DNA of 64,000 bases from an uncultured Paracoccaceae bacterium (GTDB taxonomy: Bacteria > Pseudomonadota > Alphaproteobacteria > Rhodobacterales > Rhodobacteraceae): NCBI GenBank assembly GCA_947493255.1, contig CANLQK010000004.1, forward strand, positions 248,001 to 312,000, written 5' to 3'. Shown here piece by piece: positions 48,565 to 57,083 of this stretch; position 1 is the stretch's first letter, and every line of letters begins with the position of its first letter. The position numbers and the translations under genes are program-made. The notes below the pieces were generated by a model. The model did no database searches, was not told the DNA's origin, and saw nothing but the letters and a program-made list of their open reading frames with translations.

Positions 48565-48867
48565 CTAAAAGGCTTCGGGCGTATCGGTGGCTCCATCGAA
48601 GTCATCCACTTGAAATTCAGCTGTACGTTTTTCTTTTATCAATTGGATCCGTCCGGCAATGACAAGAAGCTCCGATGTCTGGGATGGGCCATATACGAAG
48701 TTCAACTCGGTCGCAGCTTGCTCGATCAGTGTAGCTGCCGTGTGCAACTGCTTTGCAGCAAGTTCTCTGCGTTTTCGGGCAGGGACCCGCGCTGGATGAT
48801 TCCTAAGAACCTTTTTCAGTTCCAATATCTCGGTGACATTGCTGTATAGCTCATGTTCGTGTCTCAT
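48565..48867 (-). CDS. Hypothetical protein, unknown function
   Basis: A 100-residue, mostly helical, charged protein starting at ATG 48867 (MRHEHELYSN), with GAGG nine bases upstream. The frame extends to a TTG at 48897. The middle part ARKRRELAAKQLHTAATLI is basic and the C-terminus acidic (VDDFDGATDTPEAF). No membrane segment, signal or cysteines. I recognise no family. It lies downstream of the LuxR-type gene on the same strand. Confidence 0.5.
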   Translation of the reverse strand: MRHEHELYSNVTEILELKKVLRNHPARVPARKRRELAAKQLHTAATLIEQAATELNFVYGPSQTSELLVIAGRIQLIKEKRTAEFQVDDFDGATDTPEAF

Positions 48868-48942
48868 TTTCGGCGGCCTCAGTCCTTCCGTTGTCAATTG
48901 AAGGCTCTTTACGCGCGTAAATTTTTAGGGGCCATCACGTAG

Positions 48943-49665
48943 TTACGTGACCAATAAGTCAGAAACCCGAATAAGACCGCGGCCGATACCCCGAAGGGTG
49001 GCCGTCGTTCGGTCGGTGACGTCCAGCTTCGAAAAAATCCGTCTGACATGGCTATCCACGGTGTGCGGTGACATTGCCATGATTTGGGCAATCACACTGT
49101 TACTTTTTCCGACCGCGATCCACTCCAGAACCTCTAACTCACGCTCGGTAAGGGGGGCCTTGGCATCGCGCTTCTTTGACAACACACAATAGCGCAGGTG
49201 TGCGGCCTGTGCGAGGCATTGAAGTTCGAACATACGTGCATCGGTTAGCATGATACGTTCTTGTCCAAAGCCTAACCCAATGAAAGCATTCTGAAAACGG
49301 GGACCATACAGATAGAACGCTATACCGTCTCCGACTTCGGTTTCAGCCATTGCCGTCAGGAATTTTTTCCGACCGGGTGTCATGGTCAAAAGCTCAGGTA
49401 GCTCATGCCAATAGAATGGTCGTTCCATACTCGACGCAATGTCGGGAAAAGGATCGTCCTTAAACAGGTCTTCGTCCTGATAGCGATCAACCCAGTCTTT
49501 GGGGAACCCATCATGCGATAACCTGTCAAACCGTCCGTCTTCGCCAGTCGCATGGTACGCAACCATGGAAACCCCGTTTCGGTTCATCTCGGCAACAAGA
49601 ACCTTCCACAATTCATAGCGCGTTGTGATTGCCGCAAAGGTATTTATGGCATTTTCCAAAGACAT
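48943..49665 (-). CDS. LuxR-type autoinducer-binding regulator
   Basis: A 240-residue regulator with an N-terminal acyl-homoserine-lactone-binding domain (about 15-165) and a C-terminal LuxR helix-turn-helix (LTERELEVLEWIAVGKSNSVIAQ... with SPHTVDSHVRRIFSKLDVTDRT). Residues of the ligand pocket are kept: W and Y in WVDRYQ, the D-P pair in DDPF, W in FYWHEL and G in VGDGIAFYLYG. No luxI synthase is in the window, so it may be a solo. The frame is open to 49917, but that stretch covers tRNA-Ser; ATG 49665 was chosen. Confidence 0.88.
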   Translation of the reverse strand: MSLENAINTFAAITTRYELWKVLVAEMNRNGVSMVAYHATGEDGRFDRLSHDGFPKDWVDRYQDEDLFKDDPFPDIASSMERPFYWHELPELLTMTPGRKKFLTAMAETEVGDGIAFYLYGPRFQNAFIGLGFGQERIMLTDARMFELQCLAQAAHLRYCVLSKKRDAKAPLTERELEVLEWIAVGKSNSVIAQIMAMSPHTVDSHVRRIFSKLDVTDRTTATLRGIGRGLIRVSDLLVT

Positions 49666-49732
49666 GGGCGGTGACGTTATACACGCCACGCTATCTGTCA
49701 ACAAAATGGGCTGTCTTGGAAAAACGGGCGCA

Positions 49733-49822
49733 TGGCGGGCAGACAGGGATTCGAACCCTGGGTACCCGTGAAGGTACAACGGTTTTCGAGACCGCCCCGT
49801 TCGACCACTCCGGCACCTGCCC
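49733..49822 (-). tRNA. tRNA-Ser (anticodon CGA)
   Basis: The minus strand from 49822 to 49733 folds as a class II tRNA: acceptor GGGCAGG with TCTGCCC (one wobble), anticodon stem GCGGT/ACCGT, loop CTCGAAA with anticodon CGA, a long variable arm, T-arm CAGGGTTCGAATCCCTG, discriminator G and an encoded CCA. Confidence 0.93.
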
Positions 49823-49961
49823 GCATTTGGGTGATCGAGCGGCGTGATAGTCGCAGGTTCAAATATGGACAAGGGCTTTCCTAACAATCTTGTGCAAGAC
49901 CTTGGAAACCGCGCCATAGAAGCCTATTCCTATACAAGAGCAGAAAAAGGAAACCGCCCGA

Positions 49962-50795
49962 ATGAATATGCGTTTCACCATCCCCGCGGCACTCATCGCC
50001 ACATCGTTCAGCAGTGTTTTGCCGGCATTCGCGCAAGACAATGACACAGATGTTTTGTTCGATTTGTTGATGTTGCCAGAGATCATTTCGATCATGCGTG
50101 AAGAGGGGGTGTCTTACGGCGAAACCATTGGGCAAGACCTGTTTGCAGGTCCGCCGACGGCCGATTGGCAGGCCAAGGTCGAACGCATCTATGACTACGA
50201 CGTAATGGTCGGGATGGTGAAGGAAGACTTTGAAATCTCATTGTCTGACGTTGATTTGTCCCCGATGATCGAGTTCTTCGGATCCGATCAAGGGCAAATG
50301 ATCATCGGCCTCGAGGTCAGCGCGCGCGAAGCCCTGCTAGATGAAGCCGTCGAAGAAGCCAGCGAAGAGATGGCTGCCGTTGCGATCGCCGACGAAGACC
50401 CGCGTATGTCCTTGGTGCAAGAATTCGTGCAGGTGAATAACCTGATCGAAACCAATGTCGCGGGCGCGCTCAATTCCAATCTGGCGTTTTATGGTGGTCT
50501 TGTTGATGGCGGTGCCTTTGGTGGCGCACTTAGTGAAGAAGACATTCTTACAGATGTCTGGAGCCAAGAACCCGAGATCCGCAGCAACACCACTGATTGG
50601 ATCCACTCGTTCCTGTTCATGGCCTATCAACCGCTCGATGACGCCGACCTCCAAGGCTATATCGCGTTCTCCGAAACGGACGCTGGTGGCGACATCAACC
50701 GTGCCATGTTCGAAAGCTTTGATCGCCTGTTCAACGGCATCAGCCGCTCGTTAGGCCGCGCTGCGGCAACGGAAATGACGAGCCAGGAACTGTAG
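49962..50795 (+). CDS. DUF2059 domain protein, exported
   Basis: A 277-residue periplasmic protein. Residues 1-26 are a signal peptide (cleavage near AFA/QD). It then contains two DUF2059-like helical repeats, one around MVGMVKEDFEISLSDVDLSPMIEFFGSDQGQMI and one near the C-terminus (YIAFSETDAGGDINRAMFESFDRLF). The protein is strongly acidic. AAGGA nine bases before ATG 49962 supports the start over ATG 49968. The family's function is unknown. Confidence 0.8.
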   Translation: MNMRFTIPAALIATSFSSVLPAFAQDNDTDVLFDLLMLPEIISIMREEGVSYGETIGQDLFAGPPTADWQAKVERIYDYDVMVGMVKEDFEISLSDVDLSPMIEFFGSDQGQMIIGLEVSAREALLDEAVEEASEEMAAVAIADEDPRMSLVQEFVQVNNLIETNVAGALNSNLAFYGGLVDGGAFGGALSEEDILTDVWSQEPEIRSNTTDWIHSFLFMAYQPLDDADLQGYIAFSETDAGGDINRAMFESFDRLFNGISRSLGRAAATEMTSQEL

Positions 50796-50997
50796 AAAAG
50801 TCCGTTTAGCGGACAAAACGGGCAATGGCTGTGGTTCGAAAAATGGCCACTTTGGATTTGGATGTTCGCTGTATGGATTATCCATTTGGGTAGGTGACAT
50901 ATCCAAATTGGTTCAATGATATCCGCAAACTCTCGTGTCTCAACGCGGGGGTGTGTTGTAATTTCGACGCAATAACAATTTTGCAGGTTAGGTGTCG

Positions 50998-51423
50998 ATG
51001 TTGGACAGTTCGTGCTCGAAAGATCAAATCCGTGTCATCGTCGCTGATGACAGCGAGATAGTGCGTAGTATCATTAGTGCTATGATTGAAAATGGATTGT
51101 CAGCCGAATGTAGCTCTGCACGTGGCCTCGACGAAGCGTTGAAAATTGCGTCAGATACGCCCGTCGATTTGGTGCTTCTCGATTACCAAATGCCCGGAAT
51201 GGACGGGTTGAACGGCTTGAAGCGCATCATGGCTACCGACGCGCGGCACGTTGCGCTTTTGTCAGGGGCCATGCCAAGTGAGGTCGTCGAAGAGGCGATT
51301 GCCCTTGGTGCCTCTGGTTTCCTGCCGAAAACTCTACCACCGCGCGATATGCTCGGTGCCGTCAATGCCATGTGCCTTGGTGAAAGGTTTCCCGCACAGC
51401 ATTTTCTCGATCGAATGATGTAA
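50998..51423 (+). CDS. Receiver-only response regulator
   Basis: A 141-residue CheY-like protein. The acidic pocket D17/D18 is in VIVADDSE, the phospho-acceptor is D62 in VLLDYQMPGMDG, the Thr/Ser switch lies in ALLSGAM, and Lys in GFLPK. It looks like the receiver half of a NarL-type regulator but stops before any helix-turn-helix, and the next 140 bases contain no remnant of one in any frame. No kinase is adjacent; a role as phosphate sink or single-domain signal is possible. ATG 50998 is preferred over GTG 50992. Confidence 0.8.
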   Translation: MLDSSCSKDQIRVIVADDSEIVRSIISAMIENGLSAECSSARGLDEALKIASDTPVDLVLLDYQMPGMDGLNGLKRIMATDARHVALLSGAMPSEVVEEAIALGASGFLPKTLPPRDMLGAVNAMCLGERFPAQHFLDRMM

Positions 51424-51568
51424 CGGCAACCCTATACCGTGAGGGCGAAACGAGAAGCAGTTCACGCTCGAACAGCATGTTTGAGTTTTGGGCTAAAAAA
51501 CGTCATTCACGGCAGCTACGTCCTCAAACCTTAACGAACCCCACCGTTCGTCGTCTTGAAAACCGCTT

Positions 51569-51919
51569 TCAGCCTGACACCACCATAATCGCGACAATCA
51601 GGGCTTCCAGATTGCTTTCGTAAAGTTGCAGGTCCGATTGCAACTGCAACGTATGGGGGCCGCGCACCGCTTGCGGGACGTTCGCAATGTCAAACGCCTC
51701 GCTCAACACCGAACCGCCGCCAGCGCGGATGTCTGCGATCAGGGCAGGGTGGTTGGTTTTGACAAACACCTCGACCTGTCCACGGGTGTGATTATAGCCT
51801 GCATTGCCAATGGCCGTGCCAATCCCGTTGATGGGCAACAACAGCGGATTGCCCAAATGGTTTGCTTCGCCCGTACAAGCCGCCAAGAATGTCATGAAAA
51901 GAAGGGGTGTTTTATGCAT
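51569..51919 (-). CDS. Predicted lipoprotein, unknown function
   Basis: A 116-residue exported protein starting at ATG 51919 (MHKTPLLFMTFLAACTG) with lipobox LAAC (Cys15). The mature part has LGNPLLLPINGIGTAIGNAGYNH and RGQVEVFVKTNHPALIADIRAGGG. These look like a conserved small domain, but I do not recognise a named family. It stands alone, divergent from rplU. Confidence 0.68.
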   Translation of the reverse strand: MHKTPLLFMTFLAACTGEANHLGNPLLLPINGIGTAIGNAGYNHTRGQVEVFVKTNHPALIADIRAGGGSVLSEAFDIANVPQAVRGPHTLQLQSDLQLYESNLEALIVAIMVVSG

Positions 51920-52102
51920 GTGGTGGCCTGCTTTGGGTTGACTTGAAACCCAATTGGCCAGATAAGCCGCCATCCGAGCAAGTTACTTGTTTGGTTTAAG
52001 CGAAAATTCGCCCTTGAATGGGCGCGCTGTTTACGGGCCGCATATGCGCTGAACGCCTTAATAATAAGGGGCCCCAGAGACGCGAATGAAAAGGAAAACG
52101 AT

Positions 52103-52837
52103 ATGTTTGCGGTTCTTAAAACCGGTGGCAAACAGTACCGAGTCGAATCTGGCGATGTACTGCGTGTCGAAAAAATCGCTGCTGAAGCAGGCGAAACTAT
52201 TCAATTCAACGACGTTCTTATGGTTGGCAGCACTGTTGGTGCTCCTCTGGTAGAAGACGCTGGCGTTCAAGCCGAAGTCATCGACCAGATCAAAGGCGAA
52301 AAGACGATCAACTTCGTTAAACGCCGCCGTAAGCACTCTTCCAAGCGTACCAAAGGCCACCGTCAGCAACTGACATTGGTCCGCATCACTGACATCCTTG
52401 AAAAGGGTGCAGGTAAGTCCGGCGTTAAAGCCGCGCTTGCAGGTGCTGGTTTCGTTTCCGCAGCACAAGCTGCTGCTGGCAAAGGCGCACCGACATCTAA
52501 GAAAGCAGCCGCCGCTGCTGAACGTGCATCCCAGCCTAAGAAAGCTGCTAAACCAGCTGCCGAGAAAAAAGCTGCTGCGCCTAAGAAAGAAGCTGCACCT
52601 AAGAAGGCCGCTCCTAAGAAGGCTGCAAAAGCTGACGGCGCAGACGATCTGACACGCATCAGCGGTGTTGGCCCGGTCATCGTTGGCAAACTGCACGACC
52701 TTGGCGTAACTACATTCGCTCAGATCGCAGCATGGACGCCAGAAGATGTGGCTGCTATGGATGATAAACTGAACTTCAAAGGTCGTATCGACCGCGATGA
52801 GTGGCTTAAACAAGCCGCTGAGTTCGCAGCCGAATAA
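52103..52837 (+). CDS. rplU: Ribosomal protein L21 with C-terminal HhH-like extension
   Basis: A 244-residue protein, more than twice the usual 100-105 residues. Residues 1-102 are a normal L21 (MFAVLKTGGKQYRVESGD... GHRQQLTLVRITDI). Residues 103-178 are an Ala/Lys/Pro linker with PKKAAPKKAAK-type repeats. Residues 181-244 form a compact helix-hairpin-helix-like domain (LTRISGVGPVIVGKLHDLGV and WTPEDVAAMDDKL). Extended L21 forms occur in Rhodobacteraceae; the task of the tail is not known. It is co-transcribed with rpmA. Confidence 0.93.
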   Translation: MFAVLKTGGKQYRVESGDVLRVEKIAAEAGETIQFNDVLMVGSTVGAPLVEDAGVQAEVIDQIKGEKTINFVKRRRKHSSKRTKGHRQQLTLVRITDILEKGAGKSGVKAALAGAGFVSAAQAAAGKGAPTSKKAAAAAERASQPKKAAKPAAEKKAAAPKKEAAPKKAAPKKAAKADGADDLTRISGVGPVIVGKLHDLGVTTFAQIAAWTPEDVAAMDDKLNFKGRIDRDEWLKQAAEFAAE

Positions 52838-52849
52838 GGAGAGACACCA

Positions 52850-53119
52850 ATGGCACATAAAAAAGCAGGCGGTTCATCCCGTAACGGTCGCGACTCCGCA
52901 GGTCGCCGCCTTGGCATCAAAAAGTACGGTGGCGAAGCTGTCATCCCAGGTAACATCATTGCACGTCAGCGTGGCAACAAGTGGTGGCCGGGTGAAGGCG
53001 TAGGTGAAGGCAAAGATCACACGATCTTCGCAGTCACTGAAGGCGCAGTTTCCTTCCGTAAAGGCTTCAAAGGCCGCACCTTTATTTCGGTTCTCCCGGT
53101 GGCGGAGGCCGCTGAATAA
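52850..53119 (+). CDS. rpmA: Ribosomal protein L27
   Basis: An 89-residue L27 beginning [20 protein letters not shown], with [19 protein letters not shown], which reaches the peptidyl-transferase centre of the 50S subunit. GGAGAG is a good ribosome binding site 12 bases after the rplU stop. The unusual KWWPGEG, instead of the common KFHPG, fits alphaproteobacterial L27. A terminator follows. Confidence 0.96.
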   Translation: MAHKKAGGSSRNGRDSAGRRLGIKKYGGEAVIPGNIIARQRGNKWWPGEGVGEGKDHTIFAVTEGAVSFRKGFKGRTFISVLPVAEAAE

Positions 53120-53146
53120 CCGAACCTCAAGGTATCAATATTTTAA

Positions 53147-53175
53147 GGGGGTCGGTGTAAACCGGCCCCCTTTTT
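53147..53175 (+). terminator. Rho-independent terminator of rplU-rpmA
   Basis: GGGGGTCGGT (53147-53156) pairs with ACCGGCCCCC (53161-53170) through ten pairs with one G-T wobble, loop GTAA, followed by TTTTTCT. A strong, well-placed terminator. Confidence 0.92.
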
Positions 53176-53210
53176 CTATTTTGAAAACCTCAACGTCAAA
53201 GGAGGGCGTT

Positions 53211-53723
53211 ATGGACGATAACAGTTTGAAAACCGAACGCCTGACGTTGCGCGCACCTTCTGCAAGTGATGCAGATATGATCACCCGCGCGCTTTCCGAT
53301 TTCGGCGTCACAAAATGGTTGGCACAGGTCCCATTCCCATACACCGACGGGATGGCTCAAGATTGGCTTGCGCGGTCCGAAAACCGCTGGCCCGAACTGG
53401 CGATGGTTACGCACAACGACGTAGCCATTGGCTGTGTTGACACCAAAGGCGGATCCATCGGCTATTGGCTCGCACGCGATGCTTGGGGGCAGGGGTTCAT
53501 GACCGAAGCCGCCACTGCGATGCGCGATCACTTTTTCCAGAACAGCGACGCATCCGTGCTCAACTCCGGTTACTTCAAAGGAAACGCAGCATCCGAAGGC
53601 GTGCTACGGAGGATGGGCTTTGACGCGACAGAAGAAACAACCATGTTCAATGTGGCACAGGCTAAAGACTTGCCGCACATCAACATGGCCTTGTCACGCG
53701 CGACATGGGAGGCGTCACAATGA
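53211..53723 (+). CDS. GNAT-family N-acetyltransferase
   Basis: A 170-residue acetyltransferase of the RimJ/RimL-like type. LKTERLTLRAPSASDADMI is the usual N-terminus, IGYWLARDAWGQGFMTEAATAM carries the acetyl-CoA-binding loop, and VLRRMGFDA the C-terminal motif. AGGAGG precedes ATG 53211, which decides the start; a longer reading frame runs through the rpmA terminator. It overlaps the LysE-type gene by four bases. Acceptor substrate unknown. Confidence 0.85.
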   Translation: MDDNSLKTERLTLRAPSASDADMITRALSDFGVTKWLAQVPFPYTDGMAQDWLARSENRWPELAMVTHNDVAIGCVDTKGGSIGYWLARDAWGQGFMTEAATAMRDHFFQNSDASVLNSGYFKGNAASEGVLRRMGFDATEETTMFNVAQAKDLPHINMALSRATWEASQ

Positions 53724-54328
53724 CTGTTGCCGTTCTCCCGTTCCTGACGTTTGCCGCATCACAGGTGGGCACACCTGGGCCTGCCAATATGGTTTTACTC
53801 GCCACTGGCGCGCGCTTTGGATTGCGCCGTGCGTTGCCATTTGTTGCGGGCGTTGCGCTCGGCAAGCAGCTCATCATCTGGCCCTTAGGCTTGGGCCTCA
53901 TGGCCATTCAGGACGATTTCCCCTTGGTGTTTGAAGCCCTGAAATGGGTCTCTGTCGCCTATATTCTCTTTTTGGCCTACCGCGTTGCGGGCATGCGTCT
54001 TTCTGTACGGGAGACAGATGACACACCGCCCGGATTCTTCGCAGGCCTGATCGTTCACCCCTTAAACCCAAAGGCGTGGGGAATGATCACAACTGGGTTC
54101 ACAACCTTCGTGAGCACCGGAACACCCCCCTTGCAGGCAACGGCAACCATCGCCATCTGTTTGTTAGGTTTGCAAATAATCCTGCACCCAATCTGGACCT
54201 ATGCTGGCCAGGCTATTGCAGCAGGATTAGCCGGTAAGCCGGGGGAGAAATATTTGATGTGGGCGCTGGCAGCACTGACTGTCGCGTCTGTAATGTACGC
54301 GCTTTTCGGAGGAGGAGGAGCGAAATGA
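53720..54328 (+). CDS. LysE/RhtB-family exporter
   Basis: A 202-residue membrane protein with about six hydrophobic segments and the family mark TPGPANMVLLATGARFGLRRALPFVAGVALG near the N-terminus. Relatives export amino acids such as lysine, threonine or homoserine lactone. The C-terminal half has HPLNPKAWGMITTGF. ATG 53720, with GGGAGG upstream, overlaps the preceding stop. It shares four bases with the next GNAT gene. Confidence 0.87.
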   Translation: MTVAVLPFLTFAASQVGTPGPANMVLLATGARFGLRRALPFVAGVALGKQLIIWPLGLGLMAIQDDFPLVFEALKWVSVAYILFLAYRVAGMRLSVRETDDTPPGFFAGLIVHPLNPKAWGMITTGFTTFVSTGTPPLQATATIAICLLGLQIILHPIWTYAGQAIAAGLAGKPGEKYLMWALAALTVASVMYALFGGGGAK

Positions 54329-54891
54329 GTATTGAACCTTTATTGAAAGAAACAGCCGAAACGGTACAGGCAATAATGCCGTCCGAACGGTTTGTTTTGC
54401 GTCCCCTTAAACGGTCCGATGTGGGCCTTTTGGGAATGTATCTTGGTGACGGACGCGTGGCCGAAATGACCCGCGTGATCCCGCATCCATTGCCACCTGA
54501 ATATGTCACGAACCTGATCGAACGCTCATCCGCGGTCGACCGGATCGAAGATTTTTGGGCGATTGATGGCTCGACCACTGGCCACGCCGAAGTCATGGGC
54601 GTCGTCAAAATGGCGCGCCTTGATCGCAACCAGTCCGAGCTTCGCTATTGGGTCGCCCCAGCGTTCTGGAACACTGGCATCGCCAGCGAAGCCGTTTCCA
54701 CGATCCTGCACGCAAACCCGCAAGGCGCCTGCGATATCTATGCCGAGGTGTTCCAAGACAACCCCGGATCCGCGCGTGTGCTCACCAATGCCGGCTTTGC
54801 CTACTTGGGCGACGCCGAAACATTCTGTGTGGCCCGCAATAAGGTGATCCCGACGTGGACCTATGTTCGCAAGATGGGCAGCGCTGCTTGA
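54325..54891 (+). CDS. GNAT-family N-acetyltransferase
   Basis: A 188-residue GNAT protein. RFVLRPLKRSDVGLLGMYLGD starts the fold, LRYWVAPAFWNTGIASEAVSTIL is the acetyl-CoA loop region, and ARVLTNAGFAYLG follows. It starts at ATG 54325 with a very strong GGAGGAGGAGGAG site inside the end of the LysE-type gene (ATGA overlap). Together with the preceding GNAT and exporter it may modify and export a small amine, but this is only inferred from the operon. Confidence 0.85.
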   Translation: MSIEPLLKETAETVQAIMPSERFVLRPLKRSDVGLLGMYLGDGRVAEMTRVIPHPLPPEYVTNLIERSSAVDRIEDFWAIDGSTTGHAEVMGVVKMARLDRNQSELRYWVAPAFWNTGIASEAVSTILHANPQGACDIYAEVFQDNPGSARVLTNAGFAYLGDAETFCVARNKVIPTWTYVRKMGSAA

Positions 54892-54945
54892 GGCGCCGAA
54901 CCGTTTCGGGTATCGCCCTAAGAAAGCTAAACGAAAGTTGAACCG

Positions 54946-55992
54946 ATGAAATTCCTCGACCTGTGCAAAGTCTACATCCGCTCTGGCAGCGGTGGGGGCG
55001 GCTGCATCTCGTTCCGCCGTGAAAAGCACATCGAATACGGTGGGCCGAACGGTGGCGATGGTGGTAAAGGCGGTGACGTAATCGTCGAGGCGGTTGATAA
55101 CCTCAACACGTTGATTGATTTCCGGTATCAGCAGCACTTCTTCGCGAAAAACGGCGAGGCCGGTAAGGGCCAGCAGCGCACCGGTGCAGACGGTGACGAC
55201 ATCGTCTTGCGTGTGCCCACCGGCACCGAAATCATGGACGAAGATCAAGAAACCGTTCTGGTCGATATGGCCACAACCGGCCAACGTGTTGTAATCGCAA
55301 AAGGCGGTAATGGTGGGTGGGGCAACCTGCACTTTAAATCCGCCACCAACCAAGCCCCACGTCGCTCCAACCCGGGCCAAGACGGCATTGACCGTACGAT
55401 CTGGATGCGTCTCAAGCTCATCGCGGATGCTGGTCTTTTGGGGCTGCCCAACGCCGGTAAGTCCACGTTTTTGGCCGCAACATCCAACGCCCGCCCGAAA
55501 ATCGCGGACTATCCATTTACGACCTTGGTTCCAAACCTTGGTGTTGTGGGGGTGGATCAGTCTGAATTCGTCATTGCTGACATTCCGGGCCTTATTGAGG
55601 GCGCCAGCGACGGCAAAGGTTTGGGCGATCTGTTCCTAGGCCACGTTGAACGCTGTTCGGTGTTGTTGCATCTTATTGATGGTACATCAGGCGACCCTGT
55701 TGGCGATTACAAAACCATCATTGGCGAGCTGGAGGCCTACGGCGGTAATTTGGCTGACAAGCCACGTGTGACTGTCTTGAACAAGGTAGACACATTGGAT
55801 GCCGAAGAACGCCAGTTTATCGTTGATGAAATCAAGGCCGGCACCGGTGTCGACGTCATGATGATGGCAGGCGCCACAGGCGAAGGTACGGTCAACGTTC
55901 TTCGTGCGCTGAAAGAAGAAATCGCAGAAGACAAGCTGCGCCAAAAGAAGGCCGCTGTTGAAACCGAGGAGGAACAGCCGTGGCGCCCCTAA
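54946..55992 (+). CDS. obgE: Obg-family GTPase
   Basis: A 348-residue GTPase of ribosome assembly and stress signalling. The N-terminal glycine-rich OBG fold ([31 protein letters not shown]) covers about residues 1-158. The G domain has G1 [10 protein letters not shown]3 DIPGL, and NKVD. The C-terminal OCT extension of some Obg proteins is short here. It overlaps proB by 13 bases. Confidence 0.96.
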   Translation: MKFLDLCKVYIRSGSGGGGCISFRREKHIEYGGPNGGDGGKGGDVIVEAVDNLNTLIDFRYQQHFFAKNGEAGKGQQRTGADGDDIVLRVPTGTEIMDEDQETVLVDMATTGQRVVIAKGGNGGWGNLHFKSATNQAPRRSNPGQDGIDRTIWMRLKLIADAGLLGLPNAGKSTFLAATSNARPKIADYPFTTLVPNLGVVGVDQSEFVIADIPGLIEGASDGKGLGDLFLGHVERCSVLLHLIDGTSGDPVGDYKTIIGELEAYGGNLADKPRVTVLNKVDTLDAEERQFIVDEIKAGTGVDVMMMAGATGEGTVNVLRALKEEIAEDKLRQKKAAVETEEEQPWRP

Positions 55993-57083
55993 CGGATGCC
56001 AAACGACTGGTAATCAAGATCGGGTCAGCTTTACTGGTCGATCAAACATCAGGATTGCGGTCGAACTGGCTGAAATCATTAGCAGAAGACGTTGCAGAAA
56101 TTCGGGCGCGCGGTACGGATGTGATCATCGTCTCCTCCGGGTCTATTGCCTTGGGGCGCGGTGTTTTGGGCTTACCCAAAACAAAACTTGCACTCGAACA
56201 AAGCCAAGCGGCTGCAGCCGTAGGTCAAATTCGTCTCGCCCGTGCCTATGAAGAGGCGTTAACGCCCCACGGCATCACAACGGCTCAGGTGCTGGTCACC
56301 TTGGAAGACAGCGAAGACCGTCGCCGTTATCTGAACAGCCGTGCAACGATGGAAACCCTTCTATCGCTGGGTGTTACGCCCATCGTGAACGAAAATGACA
56401 CCGTCGCGACTGACGAAATCCGCTATGGCGACAATGATCGACTTGCCGCACAGGTGGCGGTGACAGTCGGCGCCGATTGTTTGGTGCTTCTGTCTGATGT
56501 GGATGGTCTTTATTCTGACAATCCAAAGGTGAACAAAGACGCACATCACTATGATGTTGTTAATGAAATTACACCTGAAATCGAATCCCAAGCAGGCGAT
56601 GCGGGCTCGGGGCTATCAAAGGGCGGCATGAAGACCAAAGTCATGGCCGCAAAATTGGCGACCGATGCAGGTTGCTCGATGCTTATTACTTTAGGAACCC
56701 CCAATAACCCCCTGACTGAATTGCAAAATGGTGCGCGGTCAACGTTATTTGTCGCCCAGACCAACCCCCACGCGGCACGCAAAGGGTGGATCGCCTCCAT
56801 GAAACCCCACGGCACAGTAACAGTCGACGTCGGTGCGCAGGAAGCACTGAACAAAGGTAAATCTTTATTGCCAGTTGGTATGACCACCGTCAGCGGAACG
56901 TTTGGGCGTGGCGATCCAGTCGCAATCCTATCAACCGCAGGCGACCAGTTGGGCATTGGCCTGTCACGTTATTCCAGCGCCGAGGCGCAGGCCGTGAAGG
57001 GCAAACATAGCAAAGACATTGCAGAAACGCTCGGCTATGAAGGCCGAAACGTTGTAATCCATCGAGACGATATGGTGATCTAA
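55980..57083 (+). CDS. proB: Glutamate 5-kinase
   Basis: A 367-residue first enzyme of proline synthesis. The kinase domain has [54 protein letters not shown] and [20 protein letters not shown]-binding domain forms about residues 280-367. GTG 55980 has GAGGAGG upstream and lies inside the end of obgE. It shares one base with proA (TAATG). Confidence 0.95.
   Translation: MAPLTDAKRLVIKIGSALLVDQTSGLRSNWLKSLAEDVAEIRARGTDVIIVSSGSIALGRGVLGLPKTKLALEQSQAAAAVGQIRLARAYEEALTPHGITTAQVLVTLEDSEDRRRYLNSRATMETLLSLGVTPIVNENDTVATDEIRYGDNDRLAAQVAVTVGADCLVLLSDVDGLYSDNPKVNKDAHHYDVVNEITPEIESQAGDAGSGLSKGGMKTKVMAAKLATDAGCSMLITLGTPNNPLTELQNGARSTLFVAQTNPHAARKGWIASMKPHGTVTVDVGAQEALNKGKSLLPVGMTTVSGTFGRGDPVAILSTAGDQLGIGLSRYSSAEAQAVKGKHSKDIAETLGYEGRNVVIHRDDMVI

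Noticed and set aside
50800-50814. GTCCG/CGGAC hairpin after the DUF2059 gene
   Set aside because: Five-bp stem, and the T-run is on the wrong strand for the gene.
51424-51568. Degraded helix-turn-helix after the receiver domain
   Set aside because: Reading all plus-strand frames gave no LuxR/NarL-type HTH residues.
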